DNA of 64,000 bases from Bog-473 sp963719485 (GCA_963719485.1 OY970387.1:3286001-3350000); one strand, 5' to 3'. Counted from the stretch's first letter, positions 15,130 to 24,521 are shown. Notes: generated from the letters alone by a model not told the origin. Program-made: numbers and translations.

Positions 15130-16411
15130 GCGTCCCGCCGCCCCCACCATCCTGCACGTGGACATGGACGCGTTCTTCGCGTCGGTCGAGGTGCTCGACG
15201 ATCCATCGCTCGCCGGCAAGCCCGTGATCGTGGGCGGCGCCGGGGCGCGTGGCGTCGTTGCGTCGTGCACGTACGAGGCACGCGTGTACGGCGTGCACTC
15301 GGCCATGCCGTCGGTGCGGGCCCGCCAGCTCTGTCCTGAGGCCATCTTCCTCTCCGGGCGACACAGCCGCTACGCGGAGGTCAGCGCGGAGTTGCACAAG
15401 GTCCTGGCCGACATCACCCCCATGGTCGAGCCGATCGGTCTCGACGAGGCGTTCGTCGACGTCGCCGGTGCGGTGCGCCTGCTGGGACCGCCGGCCGAGA
15501 TCGCGCGCAGGTTGCGCGGCCGCGTGCACGACGAGCTCCGTCTGGAGTGCGCGGTCGGGATCGGCCGCTCCAAGATGATCGCCAAGCTGGCCTCGCGGGC
15601 CGCCAAGCCGCGGGCCAGCCGGGCCGGCCTCGAACCGGGCCCCGGGGTGTATCTCGTCGAGCCCGCCGACGAGCTCGCGTTCCTGCACGCCCACGACGTG
15701 GAAGCGCTGTGGGGCGTCGGCCCGGCCACGGCCAAGCGCCTGCACGACCTCGGCGTGCGGACGGTGGGCGACCTGGCCGCCCTGCCGATCGACAGCGTGG
15801 TGCGCCGGCTGGGCAAGGCGAGCGGCGCGCACCTCGCTGCGCTGGCCCGTGGCGAGGACCCCGATCCGGTGAATCCGAACCGGCCCAGCAAGTCGATCGG
15901 GCACGAGGAGACCTTCAGCCAGGACCTCGTCGACCCGTACGAGCTCGAGCGCCACGTGCTGCGCATGGCCGAGTCGGTGGCGACCATGCTGCGGGGCGCG
16001 TCGAGCTCGGCCCGCACCATCACCGTCAAGGTCAAGTTCAAGGATCTCTCGCTCGTGTCGCGTGCGCACACCATGGAGCGGCCGATCGCCACCGGCGGGG
16101 CGATCGGGCAGGTGGCGGCGGCCCTCCTGTCGGGCGTCGATCCCGGCGAGGGCATCCGGCTGCTCGGGGTGAGCGCGTCGGGGCTGACCGCCGGTGGGGT
16201 GGACCAGCTCTCGTTCGACCTCGGGGACGGGCTCGACGAGGACAACGAGAGCGCCACGGCGCGGGAGCAGTCCTGGTCCGACGTCACGGCGACCGTCGAC
16301 GCCATCCGCAACCGCTTCGGCCGGGGCGCCGTGGGTGCGGCATCGATGGTCACCGAGGAGGGCGTGCAGGTGCCGGCCCGGCGCGATGCTCCCTGGGGGC
16401 CGGACGAGTAG
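15122..16411 (+). CDS. dinB: DNA polymerase IV (Y-family)
   Basis: 429 residues. The palm motif HVDMDAFFASVEVLDDP supplies two catalytic Asp residues (14 and 16), and IGLDEAFVDVAG near 105 gives the Asp-Glu pair. A helix-hairpin-helix thumb (LWGVGPATAKRLHDLGVRTVGDLA) and little-finger domain follow. The C-terminus lacks an obvious beta-clamp motif that I can name. It performs error-prone translesion synthesis. The GTG start overlaps the deacetylase, so expression is probably driven from the triple LexA-box promoter about 1.5 kb upstream. Confidence 0.93.
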   Translation: MAERPAAPTILHVDMDAFFASVEVLDDPSLAGKPVIVGGAGARGVVASCTYEARVYGVHSAMPSVRARQLCPEAIFLSGRHSRYAEVSAELHKVLADITPMVEPIGLDEAFVDVAGAVRLLGPPAEIARRLRGRVHDELRLECAVGIGRSKMIAKLASRAAKPRASRAGLEPGPGVYLVEPADELAFLHAHDVEALWGVGPATAKRLHDLGVRTVGDLAALPIDSVVRRLGKASGAHLAALARGEDPDPVNPNRPSKSIGHEETFSQDLVDPYELERHVLRMAESVATMLRGASSSARTITVKVKFKDLSLVSRAHTMERPIATGGAIGQVAAALLSGVDPGEGIRLLGVSASGLTAGGVDQLSFDLGDGLDEDNESATAREQSWSDVTATVDAIRNRFGRGAVGAASMVTEEGVQVPARRDAPWGPDE

Positions 16412-16442
16412 CCGGAGTGCACGGGGGCCAGCTTGCCTTCGC

Positions 16443-17954
16443 TCAGAGAGCGGGAGACACGCTGCCCGGTGGAGGGATTGTCCCGGGACCTGACGTGGAG
16501 CACGCCAATGCCTCTGGAGTGTTGCCCGCGGGCGCCAAAGGGGGCAGCGCGGGGAAGATCGGCTGGCTTCGGCTCATGGCGTTGAGATCCATCAGGTCGG
16601 TGAGGTCGTTCGCGTTCGCGTCGCGATATGTCATCGCCGGCAGGTTCCACTTCCGTTCCACCAGTGCGAGGATCGAAGTGTGATCGAACACCGTGTGGCT
16701 GACGTGCTGTCGCCTCGAGTACGGAGACACTATGAGCCCCGGCACGCGGAACCCGTAGCGCTCAAAACCGTCATAGGTGCTCTCGCCAGGCAGCACGACG
16801 GGGGCAAGTGAGTCGGGCGCTAGGGCAACGGGCGGCGGCACGTGGTCGTAGTAACCGCCATGCTCGTCGTAGGTGACGACGAGAACTGATCGCGCCCAAC
16901 CCGGCCCATTGCCCACTGCCTGGACCACGTTGGCCAGCATCGCCTCGCCCACCACGATGTTCTGAGGGTTCTCCTGGGACTGGGTGCCGAAGTCCTCGTC
17001 GAGGAAGGAGAAGCTCGGTAGCGTTCCCGCCGCCGCGTCGGTAAAGAACTGGTCGAAGGGCCGAAGGTGAGAGCCCGACTCCAGGGGCGTGTCAATGATC
17101 GGGTAGAGCTCCGGCGTCGCACCGAACGGGAAGGAGGTCGCGTAGTTGGCCCAGTCGATGCCGAACGTCGTGAGTCTCTGGAAGATCGTCCCATTCACCG
17201 TCTGCGACAGAAGGGCGGTCTGTGACGGAATGCCGACGTCGTCGACCATCCCACCTGAGGTCCCGGCGATCACGTAGCGGCGGTTGGGATCCGTCTGTCC
17301 GAGAACTGAGCAGAACCAGCGGTCGGCGAGGGGGAACGACGACGCCAGGCTGTAGGTGAACGGAATGTCGTCCTGGGTCCAGTAGCCCATCGCCACCGGG
17401 CCCGAGCCTCGGACGAAGCCGTCCATGGCGCCGTTGTTGTAGGCCACGTGGGACGTCGACCACTCCTGGCCCGGTGCGCCGTGTAGCTGGCACGTCGTCG
17501 GCATGTGGAACGCGTGTTGTATCCGGCCATCGGCGTATGGGTTGGTGGCTGTGGGCTGTGAGCCGGGCCCGAGCTTGAATCCGTCGCTCCGGCCGAGCAT
17601 CCCGAGGAGGTTGTCGAACGAATGGTTCTCCATCATGATCACGACCACGTGGTCGATGGTCGGCATGGTGTCGGTGCCGGCGGGCAGATCCGGGAAGGGG
17701 AGCGAGTCCGGCAGCCGCAGGCCTTTGCGCCCGAGGACCTTGAGCGCCGGATACTGCGGCGACGAGGGGCTCACGGGAACGCCTCCCTGTACCGGCGGGT
17801 CCGCGGTCGCCCGGGAGAGCGCCCCGCCGGCGAGCACCGGCCCGAGGGCACCTGCAGCCGCGCCTGCGCCGGCATACCCGAGGAGGGTACGGCGGCTGAG
17901 CCTTCGCATATCGTCAGGCCGAGCGGGATCCCGCGTGTCGTCGTCGGAGTTCAT
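16443..17954 (-). CDS. Tat-exported phosphoesterase (phospholipase C/acid phosphatase family)
   Basis: 503 residues. A twin-arginine signal (RRLSRRTLLGYAGAGAAAG, residues about 17-35) indicates folded export. The alkaline-phosphatase-fold catalytic region begins IDHVVVIMMENHSFDNLLGMLG, with later metal-site elements VVTYDEHGGYYDHVPPP and SPYSRRQHVSHTVFDHTSILALVERKW. These are hallmarks of the phosphoesterase family that includes bacterial phospholipase C and AcpA. It would hydrolyse phosphate esters outside the cell, perhaps for phosphate or lipid scavenging. ATG 17954 gives a sensible pre-Tat length; upstream in-frame Met codons are further away. It converges with dinB, 31 bp apart. Confidence 0.88.
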   Translation of the reverse strand: MNSDDDTRDPARPDDMRRLSRRTLLGYAGAGAAAGALGPVLAGGALSRATADPPVQGGVPVSPSSPQYPALKVLGRKGLRLPDSLPFPDLPAGTDTMPTIDHVVVIMMENHSFDNLLGMLGRSDGFKLGPGSQPTATNPYADGRIQHAFHMPTTCQLHGAPGQEWSTSHVAYNNGAMDGFVRGSGPVAMGYWTQDDIPFTYSLASSFPLADRWFCSVLGQTDPNRRYVIAGTSGGMVDDVGIPSQTALLSQTVNGTIFQRLTTFGIDWANYATSFPFGATPELYPIIDTPLESGSHLRPFDQFFTDAAAGTLPSFSFLDEDFGTQSQENPQNIVVGEAMLANVVQAVGNGPGWARSVLVVTYDEHGGYYDHVPPPVALAPDSLAPVVLPGESTYDGFERYGFRVPGLIVSPYSRRQHVSHTVFDHTSILALVERKWNLPAMTYRDANANDLTDLMDLNAMSRSQPIFPALPPLAPAGNTPEALACSTSGPGTIPPPGSVSPAL

Positions 17955-18342
17955 GCCCAGGATGGTATCGGCCACGCTCCCTCCGGACACCGGTGCCCCT
18001 CGGCGGTGGCGAGCGCACGATTCCGAGCGCCTCGAATTCAAGTGCAATAAGAGGATCACCTCGGGCGCCACAGTGTGCGCACGTAAGCCGTCCAGCGGCA
18101 TTCGTCACTCAACGGAGCGGAGTGCTGAAAGGCAGCGCTGCTGAGTCAGGAGCAAAGATCGGCAGCGTGTGAACGGCGCTCACCACGTCCAAACCAGCTC
18201 AAGGGGGTACGGCTTGGTTCAACGGGGAGCTGAGGCCCTCGACGAACTCGCGTGACTCCGGGTTCGGACCTCGAGGCCCTCGGGGTTCTCGTCCGCTCTC
18301 GTTGATCGAGCCCAGGATCCAAGGACGTCCGTCAGTCTGTGC
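17955..18342. other. Intergenic region between the phosphoesterase and the thioredoxin-like gene
   Basis: About 390 bp holding the upstream region of the phosphoesterase and the 3' flank of the minus-strand thioredoxin-like gene. I see no further gene, no convincing hairpin and no recognisable promoter pair. Confidence 0.4.
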
Positions 18343-18648
18343 TCACCCGTCCGATCGCGGCCAACAGGTGCTCCACCGTTGGCGCACCCGCGGACCTTCC
18401 GGTGTGGAGTACGCCCGACACACCAGCCCGTATTCACCGGCTGACGACGCGAACGGATCTCGCCCGTCAATGCGGATCGATGGGGATTCGGCGAAGCCAT
18501 GCGCTTCTGCCGCTTGCTGGGTTTCGACCTGACAGAGTTCGATCGTTTCGACGTGGTTCGTCACGTTGAGAGCCTCCCGAACACGGCCCTCCATGAGGGT
18601 CCAGTACGGGCAGCCAGGGAAGTAGAGCAGTTTCCCTCTCCGCATCAT
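18343..18648 (-). CDS. Small thioredoxin/glutaredoxin-fold-like protein
   Basis: 101 residues. An N-terminal beta-strand leads into LLYFPGCPYWTLMEGRVREAL, resembling the redox loop of a family of ~100-residue thioredoxin-fold proteins seen in actinobacteria. Only one Cys (Cys13) is in the loop, so a monothiol or non-redox role is possible. The middle ESPSIRIDGRDPF supplies the cis-Pro-like segment. The ATG ATG start at 18648 overlaps the TGA of the upstream DUF2332 gene (translational coupling). It is the last gene of a five-gene minus-strand run. Confidence 0.7.
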   Translation of the reverse strand: MMRRGKLLYFPGCPYWTLMEGRVREALNVTNHVETIELCQVETQQAAEAHGFAESPSIRIDGRDPFASSAGEYGLVCRAYSTPEGPRVRQRWSTCWPRSDG

Positions 18649-19805
18649 CGTTCCGGAGCGACTCGTGTCGCTTCCCGTTGATGCCACCAACGGATCCAGT
18701 ACCCGTGTGGGTGCGTGTCGGCCAGCCGCACGGCCGGGGCGCCGCCGGGGCCGATGTGGACCAGCACGGTGGCCAGGTCCGGCCCGTCGCGGCGCACCGG
18801 CGAGGGCGGGGTGGGCAGGCCGGGCGTCTCGAAGGGCGACTCGGAGTAGAGGTGGTGCACCGGCCGGTGCGCACCGAGCGCGCCGACCTGGTCCATGAGG
18901 GTGCGCTGCTGCTCCTCGTCGAGGTACGCGGCCACCCAGGAGTGGAACACGACCAGCGGGCCGTGACCGGGGATGGTGGCGGCCACCCGCGGCAGATCCG
19001 TCACCATGTCGCCACGCTCGAGTCGCGGGGGGATCGCCGCCGCGCGCACCTTGGCCAGCGCGGCGCGCAGGCGGCCGAAGCGCGCCGGGTTGTCGGGCCA
19101 CTGGCAGGCCAGCAGCCAGCGAGCATCGTCGTCGGACGAAGGGTCGAGCGGCGAGAGATCGAGCCCGACCCGTTCCGCCATGACCGGCAGCCGCAGCTCG
19201 GGCAGGTGCGTGAGGTCGTCGCGCACCGAGCACTCGAGGGCGACGGCGGAGCCCGCCGCTCCGGCAATGCGGACGGCGCCACCCTGCGCCGCTCTATAGG
19301 TGTAGGCGTAGTCGTCGAACAGGAGGTTGAGGCCCGCCGAGGTGCCGAGGTCGAGCAGGGACAGGGGCTCCTCCCACCCGTAGCCCGACGCGATGTGACA
19401 GAGGCCGGGCAACAGGGCGGTGCAGCGCCCGACCTCGTTGGTCTGCGTCGACCGGGTGGAGATCAACTGCTCCACCTCGGCGCGGTGCATCTCGCAGAAG
19501 TCGGCGAATGCGGCGGCGGCGTCGCCCCGGGCCGGAGGCGCGCCCGCCGCAGCGCCGCGCACGTTCGCCACCGTGTCGTAGAACGCGGCCAGCGGATGCT
19601 CGATGCCGGAGAGGAGCAGGAAGTGCACCGCGGCCAGCAGCAGGAGCGGGCGCCGCTGGGGGAGTGGTGCGCCGTCCAGGAGGGACAGCACCCGCGCTTC
19701 GTCCGCCACGGCACGGCAGATGACGGGGTACGTCGTGCCGCCGTCGCGCTCGACGACGGCAGCGAAGCCCCTGAAGTGGTCGGGCAGGGATTGCTCGACC
19801 AGCAC
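18645..19805 (-). CDS. DUF2332 family protein
   Basis: 386 residues. It matches the actinobacterial/proteobacterial DUF2332 family, with LLLLAAVHFLLLSGIEHPLAAFY near the N-terminus, then EVGRCTALLPGLCHIA and SLLDLGTSAGLNLLFDDYAYTYR, followed by a Rossmann-like second half with VVFHSWVAAYLDEEQQ. The glycine-rich LGTSAGLNL segment recalls SAM-binding motifs, and a methyltransferase-like fold is plausible, but no activity is established to my knowledge. It starts 5 bp after the sortase stop and overlaps the thioredoxin-like gene. Confidence 0.8.
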   Translation of the reverse strand: MLVEQSLPDHFRGFAAVVERDGGTTYPVICRAVADEARVLSLLDGAPLPQRRPLLLLAAVHFLLLSGIEHPLAAFYDTVANVRGAAAGAPPARGDAAAAFADFCEMHRAEVEQLISTRSTQTNEVGRCTALLPGLCHIASGYGWEEPLSLLDLGTSAGLNLLFDDYAYTYRAAQGGAVRIAGAAGSAVALECSVRDDLTHLPELRLPVMAERVGLDLSPLDPSSDDDARWLLACQWPDNPARFGRLRAALAKVRAAAIPPRLERGDMVTDLPRVAATIPGHGPLVVFHSWVAAYLDEEQQRTLMDQVGALGAHRPVHHLYSESPFETPGLPTPPSPVRRDGPDLATVLVHIGPGGAPAVRLADTHPHGYWIRWWHQREATRVAPER

Positions 19806-19810
19806 CGGCG

Positions 19811-20725
19811 CTAGAAGCTGGCCGGGAGTAGCGGGCTGAGGGCCCCGAAGAAGAACCAGAGCAGCACCAGCGTGCCCACCGCGCCTACGCCGTAGATGAA
19901 CCAGCGCCGCCGCCGGAAGCGGTGGGCCGAGTAGAAGATGCCCCCCACGACCACGACCGTGACGAAGCCCCAGAAGAGCGTGTCGGTGAGCCCGACGCTG
20001 GAGTTTCCCGCCAGGTCCTGGCTCTTCGGGTCCGCGTGGAGCTTGGCCACGGGCAGGCCCGTGTTCGGGAACAGCTGGGAGTGGGCCAGGGTGGCCTTGA
20101 CGATGAAGCGCGTCGAGGCGCTGAAGCGCGGATTGCAGGTCGTGAGGGTGAGCTGGTTGCCGAGCACGTCGTCGACAACGCTGGAGTCGCTGGGGGAGAC
20201 GACGAAGCTTCTGGTGGTGTCGTAGACGAAGATGCCCTGGAGCGTCGTCAGGACGATCGGGTCACCGACCTTGACCGAGTCGAGGTTGTAGAAGGGGTGG
20301 CCGTAGGTGGTGCGGTGGCCGGCGATGGAGGCATTGCCGGGCTGGCCCGGCAGGGGCGTGCCGGTGTAGTGGCCGGGACCCTTGCGGAGGTCCGGCGTGT
20401 TGGTGCCCTCGACGACGACCTGGTTGATGCCGATGACGGGGATGCGGATGTCGCCGACCGGGTTGCCCTCGGCAGGGGCCGCCGTGCGGGGGGCCGTCTG
20501 GGGCGGTCCGGTCGGCAGCTTGTCGAGCGCGGACTCCTGGGCCAGGGCCCGGCGGACGGCGTCGCTGTTGGTCTCCTGTTGGAGCTGGGCGCGCAGGCCG
20601 GACTGGGTGTGGGACTCCTGCACCGCGGTGCCCCAGATCTGGTACGCGGTGAACAGGAGCAGCAGGACCCCCAGGCCGATGAGGATCCGCCCGAAGATGT
20701 CGACGGCCCGTCGCAGCGTAGACAT
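19811..20725 (-). CDS. Class E sortase
   Basis: 304 residues. A signal-anchor segment (about 11-30), an extracytoplasmic linker, then the sortase barrel from about 90 with the catalytic triad His137 (AGHRTTYG), Cys197 (TLTTCNPR) and Arg206 (SASTRF). Two further membrane segments close the C-terminus, which is unusual for plain housekeeping sortases but seen in some actinobacterial class E enzymes. It cleaves a sorting motif and anchors proteins to peptidoglycan. No LPXTG/LAXTG substrate was recognised in the window. The L,D-transpeptidase gene upstream is in the same orientation, suggesting a cell-wall unit. Confidence 0.88.
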   Translation of the reverse strand: MSTLRRAVDIFGRILIGLGVLLLLFTAYQIWGTAVQESHTQSGLRAQLQQETNSDAVRRALAQESALDKLPTGPPQTAPRTAAPAEGNPVGDIRIPVIGINQVVVEGTNTPDLRKGPGHYTGTPLPGQPGNASIAGHRTTYGHPFYNLDSVKVGDPIVLTTLQGIFVYDTTRSFVVSPSDSSVVDDVLGNQLTLTTCNPRFSASTRFIVKATLAHSQLFPNTGLPVAKLHADPKSQDLAGNSSVGLTDTLFWGFVTVVVVGGIFYSAHRFRRRRWFIYGVGAVGTLVLLWFFFGALSPLLPASF

Positions 20726-20775
20726 CAGGGGGAGAGATTAGAGCGGCCGGAGGCCCACCCCCGTTCGCCCTCCTT

Positions 20776-21900
20776 TTAGGCCTGGACGGTGACCAGGGTC
20801 CCCAGCGGCGTGAGCGGGAACACGGTCTGGGCGTTGGTGATCGGCATCTCGACGCAGCCGTCGCTCTGGGGGGAGCCATAGGAGGACCGCACGAAGCCGT
20901 GCAGGGCGTCCCCGCCGTGGAAGTAGCTCACCCACGGGATCCCGGGGTCGGAGTAGTGCGACCCGTCCGGGTTGGTCCCCTTCATGGTCGTCACGGTGTA
21001 GCGGGCGAAGACGGGCCAGGTCCCGTTCTCGGTGGGCGCTCCGGCCACGCCGGTGTTGACCGGGGTGCTGTAGACGGCGGCGCCGTCCTTGTAGACGGTG
21101 GCGGTCTCGGGCAGGTTCTGGCTCACGAGGACGTAGTCCCACGGGAGAGCATTGCCTTTCCCGCTCTGCACGTCCGCCAGGAGGTCCGTCCACACCTGAG
21201 GGCCGGCGACGCCGTCCGTCTTCAGACCGTTCTGGGACTCGAAGTTCATGACGGCACCTTGGGTGATCACGTTGTTGGTGCCCGGGGTCCACAGGGTCAG
21301 CAACGTGAGCGGCTGGTTCGGCCAGCGCCAGGTGAACGACCCCACCTGGTCGTTGCCCTCCTGGGTGGGCGACGTCAGCGGCGAGGCCGGCGTGAAAGTG
21401 AGGGGGAGGTAGCCGAGTTCCGCCAACAACTGCTGCAGCCGCAAGGTGGAGCCGGGCGCAACGGAGAACTGCGTCGTGACCGTCTGTGCCAGGTGCTGGC
21501 CCTCCGACCCGACGATGCCGCTAGGCCCGCCGGGAACGGAGACCGTTTCGGTCGCGCCCGGTACGAGCGGTCCGCTCGGCTGGTACTCGAGGAGCGAAGG
21601 CGACAACACGGCCCACGAGCCGGCGACCGGCGGGGTGAGGGTCGGCATGGGGCTGCCCGGGGCGAGGTCGGTGGAGAACTGCACGGCGATGGTGGAGCCG
21701 GCAGCGACGTTGGCTCCGCTCGGTGAGACCGACGCGACGGTGAGTGCGGGAGGCGGGGCCGCCGGGGTCGCTGCGGCCTGATTGCTGTGCAGCCGGTCGA
21801 AGGCGACGAACCCGCCTGCGGCGAGCACGAGCGCGGCGACACACACGACGACCACCCACCACCGGGGGCCACTTCGGTTACGGACGTGTTCTCCGGACAT
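20776..21900 (-). CDS. L,D-transpeptidase with Ig-like and peptidoglycan-binding-like regions
   Basis: 374 residues. A membrane anchor/signal segment lies at about 14-34, followed by a bacterial Ig-like domain (about 48-150), a peptidoglycan-binding-like region ending NFESQNGLKTDGVAGPQVW (about 215-240) and the YkuD catalytic domain. The latter has HGFVRSSYGSPQSDGC, giving the conserved His and the nucleophilic Cys in S-x-G-C near residue 350. Such enzymes make 3-3 cross-links or attach proteins to meso-diaminopimelate. It lies 33 bp downstream of glnD and 50 bp before the sortase on the same strand. Confidence 0.88.
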   Translation of the reverse strand: MSGEHVRNRSGPRWWVVVVCVAALVLAAGGFVAFDRLHSNQAAATPAAPPPALTVASVSPSGANVAAGSTIAVQFSTDLAPGSPMPTLTPPVAGSWAVLSPSLLEYQPSGPLVPGATETVSVPGGPSGIVGSEGQHLAQTVTTQFSVAPGSTLRLQQLLAELGYLPLTFTPASPLTSPTQEGNDQVGSFTWRWPNQPLTLLTLWTPGTNNVITQGAVMNFESQNGLKTDGVAGPQVWTDLLADVQSGKGNALPWDYVLVSQNLPETATVYKDGAAVYSTPVNTGVAGAPTENGTWPVFARYTVTTMKGTNPDGSHYSDPGIPWVSYFHGGDALHGFVRSSYGSPQSDGCVEMPITNAQTVFPLTPLGTLVTVQA

Positions 21901-21933
21901 CGCAGCCGGGATTCTACTTGGGAGTTTGAGGGA

Positions 21934-24288
21934 TTAAAGACCCAGTTCCGCCCTTATTCCGGAGGTGATTTCTGAGAGCCGGCTGGCATCGGTGACCTTG
22001 GACCCGCCGGACTCCCGGACGTAGAAGGCGTCAACGACCATTTCGCCGAGCGTGGAGACCCTGGCAGAGACCACGTCGAGCCCGGCGTCGAAGAGGGCCC
22101 GGGTGATCCGATGGAGCAGCCCGATTTCGTCGGGGGCACGGACCTCGAGCACGGTGGCGGTCTCCGAGGCGTCGTTGTCGACGTTGACGTCGCTCCCCGG
22201 TAGGTGGGCGGCTGAGCCCCGCCGAAGCGGGTAGGTGCGCTCGCGCTCGGAGAGGCGCTCGCCGAGGGCCAAGCGGTCCGAGAGCACCGCCGCCAGGTCC
22301 TCGCGCAGCTTGGCGGTATCGGGCCAGGTCCCGCGGGCCACCTCCACGGTGAACATCTCGACGGCGACGCCCTCCTCTCCGCTGACGTTGGCGGCCCGCA
22401 CGTCCATGCCGTTGAGCGCGAGCGCGCCGGCCACGGACGAGAAGAGGCCGGGCCGGTCCGGTGCGGCCACGATGACATGGGGCGGCTGGAGCGAGACCGA
22501 CGGGAGACCCGTCGCACGGACCTCTGCCATGAGCTCGCGGTTGGCGGTGACGATACGGTCCGGCCCCGCCGGTTCGGTCTCTCCTTTGAGCACGCGGTCG
22601 GTGCGCGCGACGAGGTCCGAGACGAGGCCGGCTTTCCAGGCGCCCCACGCCGAAGGACCCGTCGCCCTGCTGTCCGCCTCGGTCAGGGCGGCCAGCAGGT
22701 GCAGCGTCAGGCGGTCTCCGACGGCCCGCGCGACGCGAGCGATCGTGGTGGGATCGTCGAGGTCGCGCCGGGTCGCGGTGTCGGGCAACAGGAGATGGTT
22801 CCGTACCAGGTCGACCAGGACGGCGACATCGGCGAGATCGAACCCCATGCGTGTGGCGATGGTTTCGACCACCTCGATGCCGACCGCGGTGTGATCGCCC
22901 GGGAAGCCCTTTCCGATGTCGTGCAGGAGGGTGCCGACGAGGAGGAGGTCGGGCCGCTCCACGGTGTCAGTCAGCTCGGCCGCGAGTGCGGCGGCCTCCA
23001 GGAGATGACGGTCCACGGTGAACGTGTGGTAGGCGTTGCGCTGGGGTTTGTTGCGGACGGCGGCCCACTCCGGGATGAGCCGCACCAGCAGGCCGTGCTG
23101 GTCGAGCGACTCGATCTTGTCGATGGCCGGACGGCCCAGCCCGAGAAGGGTGACGAATGCGGCGCGGGTCTCGTCCGTCCAGGGGTCCCCGGGTGAGGGC
23201 ATGCGGTCGGCCAACCGGTGGAGCGATCCCCTGGCGATGGGCCGGTCCACCCTCGCCGCGGTGGCCGCGAGGCGCAACGGGAGCGACGCATCGTCGGACA
23301 CGGGAGCGAGCGGAGTCAGGGCGACTTCGCCGTCGATCTCGACCATGTCGGGGCCGAGGTCCGCCGGCGCAGGGCGCGGGGCGCGGTCAGGCGAACCGCG
23401 GCGGAACCGACGTTTCGGCGGGGGGCTCGGATCCCACAGGCGCCGGCGGCGCCAGACTTCGTCGCTCACCCAGGCGATCTGCCGGCCGGCCGTCGAGACG
23501 GCCAGCATGAGGGCGTCGGCGTCGGCGAACCCGAGTGCGGACGCCACCTGGTCCTGGTCCTGCAGCAACAGCTTGTCGTGCTCGCGCCGGGCCAGACGGT
23601 GCAGTTCGACGCGGATGTCGGTGAGCAGCGCGGTCGCGTCTCCCAGCGAGGCGACGTCGGCATACTCGGCCAGCAGCGGTGCGTAGGCCGAGATGGCGCG
23701 CAGCACGCTGACGTCACGCAGGCCTCCGTGGCTCTCCTTGAGGTCGGGCTCGAGCAGGAACGCCACGTCTCCGGCGGTGGCGCGACGCGCGGCCATCTGC
23801 ATCTCGAGCAGAGGGAGGTACCGGGTGCCCAGGCGGTCGCGCCACGCGGCGCGGGCCTTGTCCAGGAGCGGCTCGGCGACCCTGGACTCGCCCCAGACGA
23901 GCCGCCCGTCGAGGAGGCCCAGCGCCACCCGCACGTCCTCGGCGGCGGCGCTGAGCACCTCGGACGGGCGGCGGACCGAGTGGTCGAGGTGGACCCCCTC
24001 GTCCCACACCGGATACCAGATGGCGTCGGCGACCTTCCCGATCTCCCGGTGGCCGTTGTGGACCAGCACCACATCGAGGTCGCTGTAGGGGCACAGCGAG
24101 CTCCGGCCGTAGCCGCCGACGGCCACCAGGGCCAGGTGGCGCTTGTTGTCGCCGGCAGCCCGCTCGGCCAGGTCCGAGAGCCAGGCGTCGGCCTCAGCGG
24201 CGTAGCGCAGGCAGAATTCCTGCCCCTTCAGCCCGGGCTCGGCGAGCAGGTTGCTGCGCCGGTCACGGAGTGACGTCTCGGCGACCAT
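21934..24288 (-). CDS. glnD: [Protein-PII] uridylyltransferase / uridylyl-removing enzyme
   Basis: 784 residues with the complete GlnD layout: nucleotidyltransferase domain with GGYGRSSLCPYSDLDVVLVH (58-77), a helical linker region, an HD hydrolase domain with LLVGTLLHDIGKGFPGDHTAVG (about 455-475), and two C-terminal ACT domains (VIVAAPDRPGLFSSVAGAL and VLEVRAPDEIGLLHRITRALF). It uridylylates PII under nitrogen limitation and removes UMP when glutamine binds the ACT domains. No glnB or amtB gene is next to it here. The start lies 23 bp from a small divergent membrane gene. Confidence 0.93.
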   Translation of the reverse strand: MVAETSLRDRRSNLLAEPGLKGQEFCLRYAAEADAWLSDLAERAAGDNKRHLALVAVGGYGRSSLCPYSDLDVVLVHNGHREIGKVADAIWYPVWDEGVHLDHSVRRPSEVLSAAAEDVRVALGLLDGRLVWGESRVAEPLLDKARAAWRDRLGTRYLPLLEMQMAARRATAGDVAFLLEPDLKESHGGLRDVSVLRAISAYAPLLAEYADVASLGDATALLTDIRVELHRLARREHDKLLLQDQDQVASALGFADADALMLAVSTAGRQIAWVSDEVWRRRRLWDPSPPPKRRFRRGSPDRAPRPAPADLGPDMVEIDGEVALTPLAPVSDDASLPLRLAATAARVDRPIARGSLHRLADRMPSPGDPWTDETRAAFVTLLGLGRPAIDKIESLDQHGLLVRLIPEWAAVRNKPQRNAYHTFTVDRHLLEAAALAAELTDTVERPDLLLVGTLLHDIGKGFPGDHTAVGIEVVETIATRMGFDLADVAVLVDLVRNHLLLPDTATRRDLDDPTTIARVARAVGDRLTLHLLAALTEADSRATGPSAWGAWKAGLVSDLVARTDRVLKGETEPAGPDRIVTANRELMAEVRATGLPSVSLQPPHVIVAAPDRPGLFSSVAGALALNGMDVRAANVSGEEGVAVEMFTVEVARGTWPDTAKLREDLAAVLSDRLALGERLSERERTYPLRRGSAAHLPGSDVNVDNDASETATVLEVRAPDEIGLLHRITRALFDAGLDVVSARVSTLGEMVVDAFYVRESGGSKVTDASRLSEITSGIRAELGL

Positions 24289-24311
24289 GGCGGGAACGTA
24301 GCATTGGGTTC

Positions 24312-24521
24312 GTGAGCAAAGACGTTGAACGCAGAGAGAGCAAGACCCCCATGAGCTTCGGCCATGCCGTCGCCATGACGGCGGTCGGCGTGGTCGGGAT
24401 CATCGTCGCCTTCTGGATCCTGGCCAGCCTGGCCGGAGTCTTCTTCTTCTTCCTGAAGGTCGCGGTGGTCATCGCCCTGATTGCCGGGGTGTTCTGGCTG
24501 GTCTCCCGCTTCCGGAACTAG
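24312..24521 (+). CDS. Small double-spanning membrane protein
   Basis: 69 residues from a GTG start. A charged N-terminus (SKDVERRESKTP) precedes two membrane segments (about 19-37 and 42-63) ending in VSRFRN. ATG codons further upstream would overlap glnD's start region. No family is recognised. It could share a bidirectional promoter with glnD. Confidence 0.6.
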   Translation: MSKDVERRESKTPMSFGHAVAMTAVGVVGIIVAFWILASLAGVFFFFLKVAVVIALIAGVFWLVSRFRN

